This document shows positions 1-6,148 of a DNA stretch of 6,426 nucleotides, piece after piece (the first letter of the stretch is position 1; every line of letters begins with the position of its first letter). Source of the stretch: Synergistales bacterium (GTDB lineage: Bacteria; Synergistota; Synergistia; Synergistales; 79-D21). The stretch lies in assembly GCA_015657435.1 (NCBI GenBank), contig JADLKH010000005.1, positions 33,080 to 39,505 on the forward strand. Reading direction: 5' to 3'. Both the position numbers and the translations under genes were made by a program. The notes below the pieces were generated by a model that was not told the DNA's origin, searched no databases, and saw nothing but the letters and a program-made list of their open reading frames with translations.

Positions 1-17
1 CCTTTGGAGGGGCTGAG

Positions 18-941
18 ATGAAAGTAGCGGTCTTTGGTGCGGTTCCCTTGGAAGCCTGATGGCTTTCAAGCTGATCCGCTCCGGGGCTGATGTCAGGATT
101 TACCAGAGGCCGGGAGTTCAGTACGAAGCTTTGAAGGCGAACGGCATTCTTTTCGTTGATCGAGAAGGAAGGGCGGAAAGGGTCTCGTGCAAGGTGACTT
201 CCAAACCGGAATCGCTGGACAAGCGGATCTGGCGCTTGTTCTGGTTAAAGCCTACCAGACGGAAGAGATTGCTGGGGCGCTGAGAGAGGCTCTGTCGGTT
301 GATGGAGTCGCTCTCACTCTTCAAAACGGGCTGGGCAACGCGGAAATCCTTGAAAAGGAACTGGGTGCGGAAAGAGTCGCTGCGGGAACCTGCACCTATG
401 GTTCCCACCGTTTGGGCCCCGGTGAGATCGCCTGGGGAGGGGACGGCATCGTCCGCTTCGGGCCGTGGAAGCCCTGCAGGGATCTTTCTGAAGTGACGAA
501 AACTCTTGATGAGGCAGGGATCGTGAACCGGCTCGAGCCGAATCCGCGAAAGGCACTTTGGGAAAAGGTGATCCTCAACGCTTCGGTGAATACGGTCTCG
601 GCACTGACCCGTCTCCGGAATGGAGAGTTGCTGGTGTTGCCCCACTCGGTCGAATTGATGCGCCATCTCGCTTGCGAAGGAGTGGAGGCCGCGAGGTTGG
701 CGGGCGAGGAGATCGAACAGGAAGTGATGTGGAACCTCATCAGGTCCGTGCTTGAAAAAACCGCAAACAACAAAACCTCGATGCTTCAGGATGTTGAAGC
801 GAAACGACGGACGGAAGCAGAGGCTATTGTAGGCAGGCTTGTCACGGAAGGCCGCATGAAAGCAGGATCCTGGAAAGGCTGGAAACGGTTTATGCCCTGA
901 TCCAGTCGATCGATTCTTCTGTCGATGAAAGCCGCGAATAA
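18..941 (+). pseudogene. panE: 2-dehydropantoate 2-reductase (ketopantoate reductase), frame broken three times
   Basis: The family reduces ketopantoate to pantoate with NADPH in the cytoplasm, a step of pantothenate and coenzyme A synthesis. ATG 18 follows GGAGG (6-10) and reads MKVAVFGA, but hits TGA at 57-59. Adding one base near 41-43 restores the Rossmann glycine motif (GAGSLGSL) and leads into a second frame reading MAFKLIRSGADV. A second one-base gap near 221-225 leads into the third frame (ADLALVLVKAYQTEE). That frame carries the family motifs LQNGLGN, the WEKVILNASVNTVSALT helix and NKTSMLQDVEAKRRTEAEAI, where the family's catalytic Lys and Glu lie. A third break near 859-870 separates it from the natural C-terminal helix LERLETVYALIQSID, ending at TAA 939-941. 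The usual GVPTP-like segment seems missing there. All three shifts are net loss of one base modulo three. Family identity is firm. Whether this is a decayed gene or uncorrected sequencing indels cannot be decided from one read of the sequence. Confidence 0.85.
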
Positions 942-949
942 GGGAAAGG

Positions 950-1711
950 GTGAGGCCTTTGTTGGAACCCCAGTTGCTGTTCGTGAAGGGGATTGAGGTT
1001 GAAAGGGAAGGGAATCCCATTCTGCGCGGTGTGTCCATGCAGGTTCGTCCCGGGGAGGTCTGTGGAGTCCTCGGGAGGAATGGGGCAGGAAAATCGAGCC
1101 TCGCGTATGCGATCATGGGGCTCCCCCAATACGCTCCAAAGAAAGGGCGCGTTTGGTTCAGCGGTGAAGATATAACGGATTGGACGGTAACCGACCGGGC
1201 AAGGGCAGGGATTACGCTCGCCTGGCAGCACCCTGCGCGCTACGAAGGGATTTCGGTGCGGGATTATTTGCGGTTGTCGAACCCCGCGGCTGAAGAAACA
1301 AACCTTGAGGAAGCCCTGAAAATGGTTCAAATGGAACCCCTTTACCTTGACCGGCTTGTGGACAAGGGTTTATCGGGAGGAGAGAGAAAACGCATCGAGC
1401 TTTCCTCGATCTACCTGATGAAACCCAGACTTGCGATCCTAGATGAGCCCGATTCCGGAGTGGACCTCCTTGCATTGGGAGAAGTCATGGGTCTGTTCAA
1501 GATATTGGCTTCCGGCGGGAGCAGCGTCCTGATCATCACCCACCGGGAAGATGTGGCCGCGGCCTGTGACCGGTCTTACCTGATGTGTGCGGGAAAGATG
1601 ATCCTTGAGGGGAGCGCCCAGGCCGTGAAACGCTATTTCCTTTCCCAGTGCGAACCCTGCAGCGATCTCGAACCGGAGAAGACGGGGGAGGCGATTTTGA
1701 ATCATGAATAG
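950..1711 (+). CDS. sufC: SufC-like ABC ATPase of a minimal Fe-S cluster assembly system (SmsC)
   Basis: This is a soluble ABC ATPase of the SufC family, 253 residues, which by family knowledge drives Fe-S cluster assembly on a SufB/D-type scaffold in the cytoplasm. The Walker A motif GRNGAGKSS is at 42-50 (Lys48), Q-loop Gln93 in LAWQHP, signature LSGGE at 141-145, Walker B LAILDE at 161-166 followed by PDSGVD, and switch His198. The signature followed by RKRIE and the DE-PDSG-D stretch are typical of SufC rather than transport ATPases, and no permease is nearby. The C-terminus carries a C-x2-C (Cys234, Cys237). GTG 950 is chosen because AAGGGA lies just upstream and it sits 8 bp after the panE remnant; in-frame TTG codons at 959 and 962 are alternatives. 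Its stop TAG overlaps the start of the next gene by 8 bp, so the pair is probably translationally coupled. The name SmsC, from the two-gene 'SUF-like minimal system', fits the context; sufC is the safer symbol. Confidence 0.92.
   Translation: MRPLLEPQLLFVKGIEVEREGNPILRGVSMQVRPGEVCGVLGRNGAGKSSLAYAIMGLPQYAPKKGRVWFSGEDITDWTVTDRARAGITLAWQHPARYEGISVRDYLRLSNPAAEETNLEEALKMVQMEPLYLDRLVDKGLSGGERKRIELSSIYLMKPRLAILDEPDSGVDLLALGEVMGLFKILASGGSSVLIITHREDVAAACDRSYLMCAGKMILEGSAQAVKRYFLSQCEPCSDLEPEKTGEAILNHE
1684..1691 (+). promoter_or_regulatory. Ribosome binding site for the SufB-like gene, inside sufC
   Basis: The purine run GGGGGAGG lies 12 nt before ATG 1704 and inside the end of the upstream ATPase gene. 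It supports the ATG that overlaps the upstream stop (ATGAATAG) as the true start. Confidence 0.6.
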
Positions 1712-2654
1712 TGCCACGGAAGAATACAAAACCCTCGTCTCGATCGCCGAAAGAACCGGCGGGGAGGCCGGCTCCTTCGGCTCCGAAGAGGTCATTTACG
1801 TGGTTGTTCACGGCAATCGTATCCTGGCTTCGCACGCACTTCCGGGTGTACTGATCGAGGCGGTCGAGACGGAAGACGGAATCGATGCCAAGATCACGGT
1901 GCAATCCGGTGTTGTTGTTCCGAAACCCGTCCATCTGTGTTTCGGGCATCTCGCGGTTACCGGCCGTCAAGTCATTAAAAGCAGGATCTTCATTGAAGAG
2001 AAGGCTTCTGCGGATTTTCAGGCTCACTGCATTTTCCCGAACGCGATCGAATTCCTCCATGCGATGGAGGGGGAAATCCATTTGGGTCCACAATCCAAAT
2101 TCAGTTACCGGGAGGTGCACGTCCACGGTCCGGAAGGGCGGATCGACGTGCGGCCAGTCAGTCGCGTGAGAATCGGGGATGGCGCGACGTACCGGGGGGA
2201 TTTCACCCTCGTCGAAGGCCGTGTAGGAAACCTGGCCATCGACATCGATGTCGAGGCTTACGGCAAACGGAGCAGGGTTGAGGTCACCTCGAAAGTCTAC
2301 GGGAAATCCGATGACTTCTGCCAGGTTCGCGATATCGTCCGTTTGACGGGGCCCGAGAGTTCCGCACTGATCAAGGCGAGGGTCGTTCTGAAAGACAAAA
2401 GCCAGGGAAAATTCCTCGGGCTTGTGGACGGGGCGGCGGCAGGAGCCCGTGGGCATGTCGACTGTACCGAAGTCGTTCAGGGTGAGGCGAAAGCCGTCGC
2501 TTCTCCGGTTGTGCAGGCTTCTCACCCGGAGGCCGAAGTGACGCATGAGGCTGCGATCGGAAGGATCGCGGACGACAAGATCCAGGGCTTGATGGCCAAG
2601 GGCCTTTCGGCAGAGGACGCGATTGACTTCGTCGTGTCCGGGTTGTTGAGATAG
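1704..2654 (+). CDS. sufB: SufB/SufD-family Fe-S cluster scaffold, short minimal form (SmsB)
   Basis: This is the scaffold partner of the ATPase encoded just upstream. It has 316 residues, against roughly 420-495 for the usual SufD and SufB, and consists mostly of the beta-helix core and C-terminal helices of the SufBD family. Recognisable blocks are the core strand region (about 90-250), DCTEVVQG (Cys254) and the C-terminal THEAAIGRI (His281, Glu282), followed by a helix and EDAIDFVVSGLLR, the family's standard ending. The HEA block matches the SufB region with functional His and Glu residues. In a by-eye alignment the position of the E. coli SufB reactive cysteine (Cys405) is alanine here, so Cys254, with His281 and Glu282, is the obvious candidate cluster-binding set. 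The 8-bp overlap with sufC and the absence of sufD, sufS, sufU or sufE beside it match the two-gene Sms layout. Function is inferred from family and context; membership is confident. Confidence 0.9.
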   Translation: MNSATEEYKTLVSIAERTGGEAGSFGSEEVIYVVVHGNRILASHALPGVLIEAVETEDGIDAKITVQSGVVVPKPVHLCFGHLAVTGRQVIKSRIFIEEKASADFQAHCIFPNAIEFLHAMEGEIHLGPQSKFSYREVHVHGPEGRIDVRPVSRVRIGDGATYRGDFTLVEGRVGNLAIDIDVEAYGKRSRVEVTSKVYGKSDDFCQVRDIVRLTGPESSALIKARVVLKDKSQGKFLGLVDGAAAGARGHVDCTEVVQGEAKAVASPVVQASHPEAEVTHEAAIGRIADDKIQGLMAKGLSAEDAIDFVVSGLLR

Positions 2655-2659
2655 CGAAA

Positions 2660-2705
2660 GACAAGGACGGGGGCGCGGTCGAAAAACCGCGCCCCCGTCC
2701 TTGTC
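2660..2705. terminator. Bidirectional hairpin between convergent genes
   Basis: The arms 2660-2679 and 2686-2705 are exact reverse complements over 20 bp and G+C-rich in the middle, around a 6-nt loop (CGAAAA). The hairpin begins 5 bp after the sufB stop (2654) and ends 8 bp from the stop of the minus-strand gene (2714). Its place and symmetry suit a shared transcription stop for both operons. A convincing run of T is missing on either side, so it may act as an RNA 3'-end stabiliser or transcription-collision barrier as well as, or instead of, a classical intrinsic terminator. Confidence 0.8.
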
Positions 2706-2713
2706 GATGCAAG

Positions 2714-4465
2714 TCAGATGTGCGGGTACATGGCGTCCTGGACGACGATCCCCTCGTTGTCATCCCCGCTTGTGTAGACGGAAAAGCTGCCTCGGTAGAT
2801 CCGTATGGAGGGATGGGGGCCAAGCTCATAGGGGCTGTCGTCCAGCGCAGGTTCATCGAAAATGTTGTTTTTCTCTCCGTCGTACACGGGCATGTAAAGG
2901 ACGTCGTCAACCTCAAGGTCCGAAAAGAAATGGGTACCGTAGGACAGCTCGGGCATGAACCCCATTTTGGGAATTCCAATTTCTACGATGCACCGGCAAT
3001 TTGTGAGTTCGTTGTACTTGACGGGCACACCGAGTTGTGGGTTGCTTGAGCCGACTCGCCCCGGTGCCGCAAGGATGAACTGTTTTCCTTCCAGCTTGGA
3101 GTTGATGGAACCGAGGGCCCGGGCAATTTCGTAGAACTGGCTGGTCACTGCGTAAACGCGATGGTCGACGTAGACGAGGTACGGGATGCCCTCCGCATAA
3201 CCGTTTGTCACCATCCGGTCTGCCTTGAAAAGGATCTTTCTCCCCTCAAGGTCGGGTTTCGATCCCGTTCCCGATTCTTCTCCCTTCCACAGGGGGCGGC
3301 ACTGCAGCAGCTGAAGTTTTTGGTCAACGGGTTCGTAGGCGAACTCGACATCGGCCGGCACTCCCATCGACTCCTCGAGGAAGGGCAGCAATTTGCGTAT
3401 GATGTCGAAGAAAACCTTGTGGCGACAAGGGAAATCCTCAAATGTGAAGCAGATCTTCGAAGAAGGGGATTGGAAGGATGGATAGCTGCCGATATAGGTG
3501 AAGTACCCCCCGAAGTTGTCGGGGTTGTAGATTTGGGCATAGAGACGGAAGTTTGGGACATGGGGGATGATATCCTTCCATGCTTTCGTGATGTTCAGGG
3601 TCAAAAGCTGTCCTTCCTGTCCCCCGACGACCTGGAAGCCCTCCTGTGAGTGGCGCATGATGTTGAAGGGGTTCAGGCCTTCGGGTCTCAGCATGGGGTT
3701 GGACAGTGAAAATGTGCGGGCGTAACCTCTTTTTGTGCTGAGCGTTCCAAGACCGAACACGATCCTCAAGACGCCGTCTTCTGCTCTGATCCTTGTTGTC
3801 CACCGTCTGTAATTCCGAGAAAAACCCACACCGGCCATGGCCGGGTAAAAATAGTCCCCTCGCCATTTTCCCGCCATCCGCATCAAGATCAGGCCCATTT
3901 CGTCTTCGGGGAGCCCATGTTTTTTCCGGTAGCTGCCCGCGGTCGGGAAATAGGTTCGGGCGTAAATGCGCTTCATTTGCTCTACAACCGCTCCGACTCT
4001 TTCCGCAAGAGGTTTCTCCGAGCCGTTGATCAGGAAGGTGGACATGTACTTCCCCGCAAAGGAATGCTTGAGGGAATCTTCTAATCGGGAACTGCTTCTG
4101 ACGACCACAGGGTCGATCATTGTAGAAAGATATTTCTCGACTGCCTTTTCCGCATAATCGGGGATTGGGGTCGAGAGGAAGGCGTTTTCGATCCGGTCGG
4201 GGTCCTTGGATTGCAGGAGAGAGTCGAGTTGGGGAACGGAAGAAAGAAAATCGTGGAACACTCCAACCCCGAAAAAGGTACTTGGCGTGATTTCGATCTT
4301 GTCAAAAAGCGGTTCCCCGCTTTCCCTCAACTTACGCATGGCGAAAAGGAGAGAACGGCCCTTTCCGCCGATTGTGCCGGAGCCCGTGATGTTTCCCCTG
4401 TACTCTTCGTCTTCCTGCGGATCCCACGCGAAGTAGCGATCGATCGTTCCAGGATCAAAGGTCAT
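2714..4465 (-). CDS. PEP synthase/PPDK N-terminal (ATP-grasp) domain protein lacking the phosphohistidine and PEP-binding domains
   Basis: The protein has 583 residues. Its first two thirds resemble the nucleotide-binding domain of PEP synthase and pyruvate phosphate dikinase: IGGKGRSLLFAMRKL (32-46), VVVRSSSRLEDS (120-131) with SFAGKY (135-140), EMGLILMRMAG (189-199), YFYPAMAGVGFSRN (205-218), RIVFGLGT (234-241), and DVEFAYE (372-378) followed by LQLLQCRPL (384-392), the usual end of this domain. The last 190 residues do not show the swivel-domain phosphohistidine motif or the PEP/pyruvate barrel. They contain APGRVGSSNPQLGVPVK (467-483) and ELSYGTHFF (506-514), motifs I recall from other PEP-synthase-like proteins of unknown role. 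It may therefore bind ATP and phosphorylate a partner or small molecule, which is inference. There is no signal peptide or membrane segment. The frame stays open upstream to a TTG at 4585 overlapping ttcA, but ATG 4465 is preferred because GAGGAG lies 7 nt upstream. It lies 101 bp downstream of ttcA on the same strand, possibly cotranscribed. Confidence 0.82.
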   Translation of the reverse strand: MTFDPGTIDRYFAWDPQEDEEYRGNITGSGTIGGKGRSLLFAMRKLRESGEPLFDKIEITPSTFFGVGVFHDFLSSVPQLDSLLQSKDPDRIENAFLSTPIPDYAEKAVEKYLSTMIDPVVVRSSSRLEDSLKHSFAGKYMSTFLINGSEKPLAERVGAVVEQMKRIYARTYFPTAGSYRKKHGLPEDEMGLILMRMAGKWRGDYFYPAMAGVGFSRNYRRWTTRIRAEDGVLRIVFGLGTLSTKRGYARTFSLSNPMLRPEGLNPFNIMRHSQEGFQVVGGQEGQLLTLNITKAWKDIIPHVPNFRLYAQIYNPDNFGGYFTYIGSYPSFQSPSSKICFTFEDFPCRHKVFFDIIRKLLPFLEESMGVPADVEFAYEPVDQKLQLLQCRPLWKGEESGTGSKPDLEGRKILFKADRMVTNGYAEGIPYLVYVDHRVYAVTSQFYEIARALGSINSKLEGKQFILAAPGRVGSSNPQLGVPVKYNELTNCRCIVEIGIPKMGFMPELSYGTHFFSDLEVDDVLYMPVYDGEKNNIFDEPALDDSPYELGPHPSIRIYRGSFSVYTSGDDNEGIVVQDAMYPHI

Positions 4466-4472
4466 GGATTCT

Positions 4473-4478
4473 CTCCTC
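4473..4478 (-). promoter_or_regulatory. Ribosome binding site deciding the start of the ATP-grasp gene
   Basis: On the minus strand GAGGAG sits 7 nt before ATG 4465, inside a longer purine-rich stretch. It favours this start over the 40-residue longer reading from TTG 4585, whose extra residues do not resemble the family. The rest of the 4466-4566 gap shows only a weak candidate TAGAAT -10 element on the minus strand, and no clear terminator after ttcA. Confidence 0.65.
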
Positions 4479-4566
4479 TCGGGTGGTTCCTGTTTCTCCT
4501 TCGTTTCTATTCTCTCCAGGAAGAATTCTAGATGAAAAATAGGCAACCCGAAAGAGGGGGCAGGAA

Positions 4567-5304
4567 TCAAACCGGCAAATGCCAACCCTTAAGGGAAGAT
4601 TTCTCTGACCTTAAAGCATGGAGAAAATTCTGTTTCAGGTTGCACACCGATTGCGACAGAATCGCGACCTGTTTTTTGACCCAGGCTCGTCGACTGTCGG
4701 GGGAAAAACGGCAGAGAAAATCCAGGACCGGCAGGTGAAGACGTTCGGCCTCCCGGGAAATTTGGGATTCCTCGAGGTAAACGAGAGGCCGGATCACCCT
4801 GAGGGCCGTTCTGTCTTGCCAGGTCAAAGGCATGAAACAATCGAAACGGCCGGAAAAAAACAGGTTCATGAGTGTTGTCTCGACAACATCGTCGAGGTGA
4901 TGACCGAGGCACAGAGTGCTGCAACCGTTTTCGTGCGCGGCCGAACTGAGGACGCCTCTTCTGAAGTTCGCGCAGAAACTGCATGGAGACTGCTCATTTC
5001 TTTCCTCGATCAGTCGATAGATCGGAACGGGAATAACCTTGTAGGGCACATTGAAAGAGGCACAGAAATCTCGTAAAACACTGTAGTTCGTTTGACCGTC
5101 GGTTGCATCCACCGTGCAGGCTTCCAGCCCGAAGGAAACAGGGCTTCGCATCTGCAGGGCTTTGAGTGAAAGGAGGAGCACCAGACTGTCCTTCCCGCCG
5201 GAGAGTCCGACCATGAGTCGATCGCCGTCCCGTATGAGGGAAAAGTCGTGAATTGCCTCGCCGATTTTCCTGCGGCTGTTTCGAGTCAATTCCGGGATGT
5301 TCAT
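4567..5304 (-). CDS. ttcA: TtcA-family tRNA 2-thiolation protein (PP-loop ATPase, Fe-S)
   Basis: This is an N-type ATP pyrophosphatase of the TtcA group, 245 residues. The family activates a tRNA base with ATP and inserts sulfur; TtcA itself makes 2-thiocytidine at position 32 and needs a [4Fe-4S] cluster. The PP-loop SGGKDS is at 35-40, PCSFCANFRRG gives Cys108 and Cys111, LGHHLDDVVET is at 133-143, an RPL motif is at 172-174, and LDFLCRF gives Cys198. The two-plus-one cysteine layout matches TtcA's cluster ligands. It lacks the extra zinc-binding cysteine pairs of TtuA/Ncs6 and the C-terminal domains of TilS. It is shorter than E. coli TtcA (about 311), mainly at the termini. The start at ATG 5304 has GGAGG (5313-5317) 8 nt upstream; the ATG at 5319 overlaps that site and is less likely. 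The Fe-S requirement connects it loosely to the sufCB pair in the same window. The exact tRNA target is not certain. Confidence 0.85.
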   Translation of the reverse strand: MNIPELTRNSRRKIGEAIHDFSLIRDGDRLMVGLSGGKDSLVLLLSLKALQMRSPVSFGLEACTVDATDGQTNYSVLRDFCASFNVPYKVIPVPIYRLIEERNEQSPCSFCANFRRGVLSSAAHENGCSTLCLGHHLDDVVETTLMNLFFSGRFDCFMPLTWQDRTALRVIRPLVYLEESQISREAERLHLPVLDFLCRFSPDSRRAWVKKQVAILSQSVCNLKQNFLHALRSEKSSLKGWHLPV

Positions 5305-5329
5305 TATCCAAGCCTCCATCGTCTATAAT
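5300..5329 (+). promoter_or_regulatory. Probable sigma-70 promoter of the regulator gene in the divergent ttcA region
   Basis: A perfect TATAAT lies at 5324-5329. The best -35 candidate, TTCATT at 5300-5305 with an 18-bp spacer, is poor. Transcription would begin near 5336, giving a leader of about 27 nt with GGAGG before ATG 5363. On the minus strand the same bases read TATTAT (5330 to 5325), a possible -10 for ttcA with no good -35. The two starts are only 58 bp apart, so the divergent promoters probably overlap and could be co-regulated by the regulator encoded here, which is inference. Confidence 0.5.
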
Positions 5330-5348
5330 AGGACCCAAGACCCATTCC

Positions 5349-5353
5349 GGAGG
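5349..5353 (+). promoter_or_regulatory. Ribosome binding site deciding the regulator start
   Basis: GGAGG lies 9 nt before ATG 5363. It selects this codon over the open frame that extends upstream to 5297 across the promoter and the ttcA start; the 22 extra residues of that reading do not look like a receiver domain. Confidence 0.75.
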
Positions 5354-5362
5354 TGCCCCTTC

Positions 5363-6031
5363 ATGCAAAAAATCACCCTGCTCGTGGCGGAACGTCATCG
5401 ACTTGTGAGGGACAGCCTGCGTCATTCCCTGGAGCACGAATCGGATCTGAAAATTCTTGGTGATGCATCGGATGGCCCCGAGCTTCTTAGGGTTGCCCGC
5501 CAAAAGCCGGCCGACCTCCTGCTTTTCAACGCAGCCATGCCCAACCTGGACATCAAGGGGGTTATCGGTGAATTGTCTTCTGTTTGCCGAGCGATGCGTT
5601 ACCTTGCGATAACGGGGGAAGAGAACGACGAGCGGATTGCGAGTCTCGTTTCCCTCGGAATACAAGGCTTCATCCTCCCCGACTCGAACTTTTTCGAACT
5701 GCTTTGTGCCATTCGGACAGTTGCCAGAGGTGACCGCTACGTTGACCCGAAGCTAAAGAACCCTTGCGGCGAGGGCATCAACCCGAGACGGGATGAAATG
5801 TCCCTGCTCCTGGAACTGACCCCGAAGGAAAAAGAAGTTCTGTATTGGGTCTCACAAGGGTTTTGCAATGCTGAAATCGCCAATATGATGGTCCTGTCCG
5901 AAAAAACGGTCAAGAACCACATCAGTCATCTTCTCAAGAAGCTGGATGCCAAGGATCGAACGCAAGCCGCCGTTTTGGCCTGGAAGCTGGGACTTCCGCA
6001 GCAGGGGCCGGATCGAATCGGGCTAGCCTAG
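5363..6031 (+). CDS. NarL/LuxR-type response regulator with a degenerate receiver domain
   Basis: The protein has 222 residues in two domains. Residues 1-125 have the length and pattern of a NarL-type receiver (HRLVRDSLRHSLEHESDLKILGDASDG is a typical opening), and 150-211 are a GerE/LuxR winged-type helix-turn-helix: LTPKEKEVLYWVSQG (152-166), NAEIANMMVLS (169-179) and the recognition helix EKTVKNHISHLLKKL (180-194). DNA binding and transcription control are therefore expected. The receiver lacks key residues: the phospho-acceptor Asp is Asn56 (LLLFNAAMP), the acidic pair is Ala9-Glu10, and the conserved Lys is Pro106 (GFILPDS). The Thr (Thr84) is kept. Normal Mg2+-dependent phosphorylation is unlikely, and no histidine kinase is seen in the window. 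It is transcribed divergently from ttcA, and a membrane-protein gene follows 117 bp later on the same strand. The target genes are unknown. Confidence 0.88.
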   Translation: MQKITLLVAERHRLVRDSLRHSLEHESDLKILGDASDGPELLRVARQKPADLLLFNAAMPNLDIKGVIGELSSVCRAMRYLAITGEENDERIASLVSLGIQGFILPDSNFFELLCAIRTVARGDRYVDPKLKNPCGEGINPRRDEMSLLLELTPKEKEVLYWVSQGFCNAEIANMMVLSEKTVKNHISHLLKKLDAKDRTQAAVLAWKLGLPQQGPDRIGLA

Positions 6032-6148
6032 AAAACCGAGTCGTGCGATGGGTCATTATAAGATGGGTAAAGGATCTCAAGCCGGACGCGGGAAGCACGG
6101 AAACGGCAACCCCGGCGGAATATCTTTCCAAAAAGGAGGAACCGAGGA
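6032..6148 (+). other. Intergenic region before the membrane-protein gene
   Basis: This 117-bp gap has no small reading frame with a credible ribosome site. TATAAG at 6057-6062 could be a -10 element but has no good -35. No strong T-tailed terminator follows the regulator. It ends in the strong ribosome site AAAAGGAGGA (6131-6140), 8 nt before TTG 6149. The downstream gene may be read from its own weak promoter or by read-through. Confidence 0.4.

Noticed and set aside
118..1116. Long open frame (332 codons) on the minus strand opposite panE and the start of sufC
   Set aside because: Its translation has low complexity typical of an antisense shadow (rich in Arg, Pro, Ser, His), it matches no family I know, and the plus strand carries clear homologous motifs.
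1536..2546. Long open frame (336 codons) on the minus strand opposite sufB
   Set aside because: It is antisense to a well-recognised SufB/D protein and shows no motif of its own; codon bias of the plus-strand gene explains the lack of stops.
3161..3649. 162-codon open frame on the plus strand inside the ATP-grasp gene
   Set aside because: It lies wholly opposite conserved PEP-synthase-like motifs and no family is recognisable, so it is taken as a shadow.
4466..4585. 40-residue N-terminal extension of the ATP-grasp protein from TTG 4585
   Set aside because: It would overlap ttcA, shows no domain similarity, and the ATG at 4465 has a better ribosome site.
4567..5304. Reading the PP-loop protein as TilS (tRNA-Ile lysidine synthetase) or TtuA
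   Set aside because: The CxxC plus a later single cysteine and the LGHHLDD motif fit TtcA. TilS lacks this cysteine set and TtuA has additional zinc-finger cysteines that are absent here.
5297..5362. Upstream extension of the regulator by 22 residues
   Set aside because: It would cross the TATAAT promoter and the ttcA start; ATG 5363 with GGAGG 9 nt upstream begins exactly where receiver homology starts.
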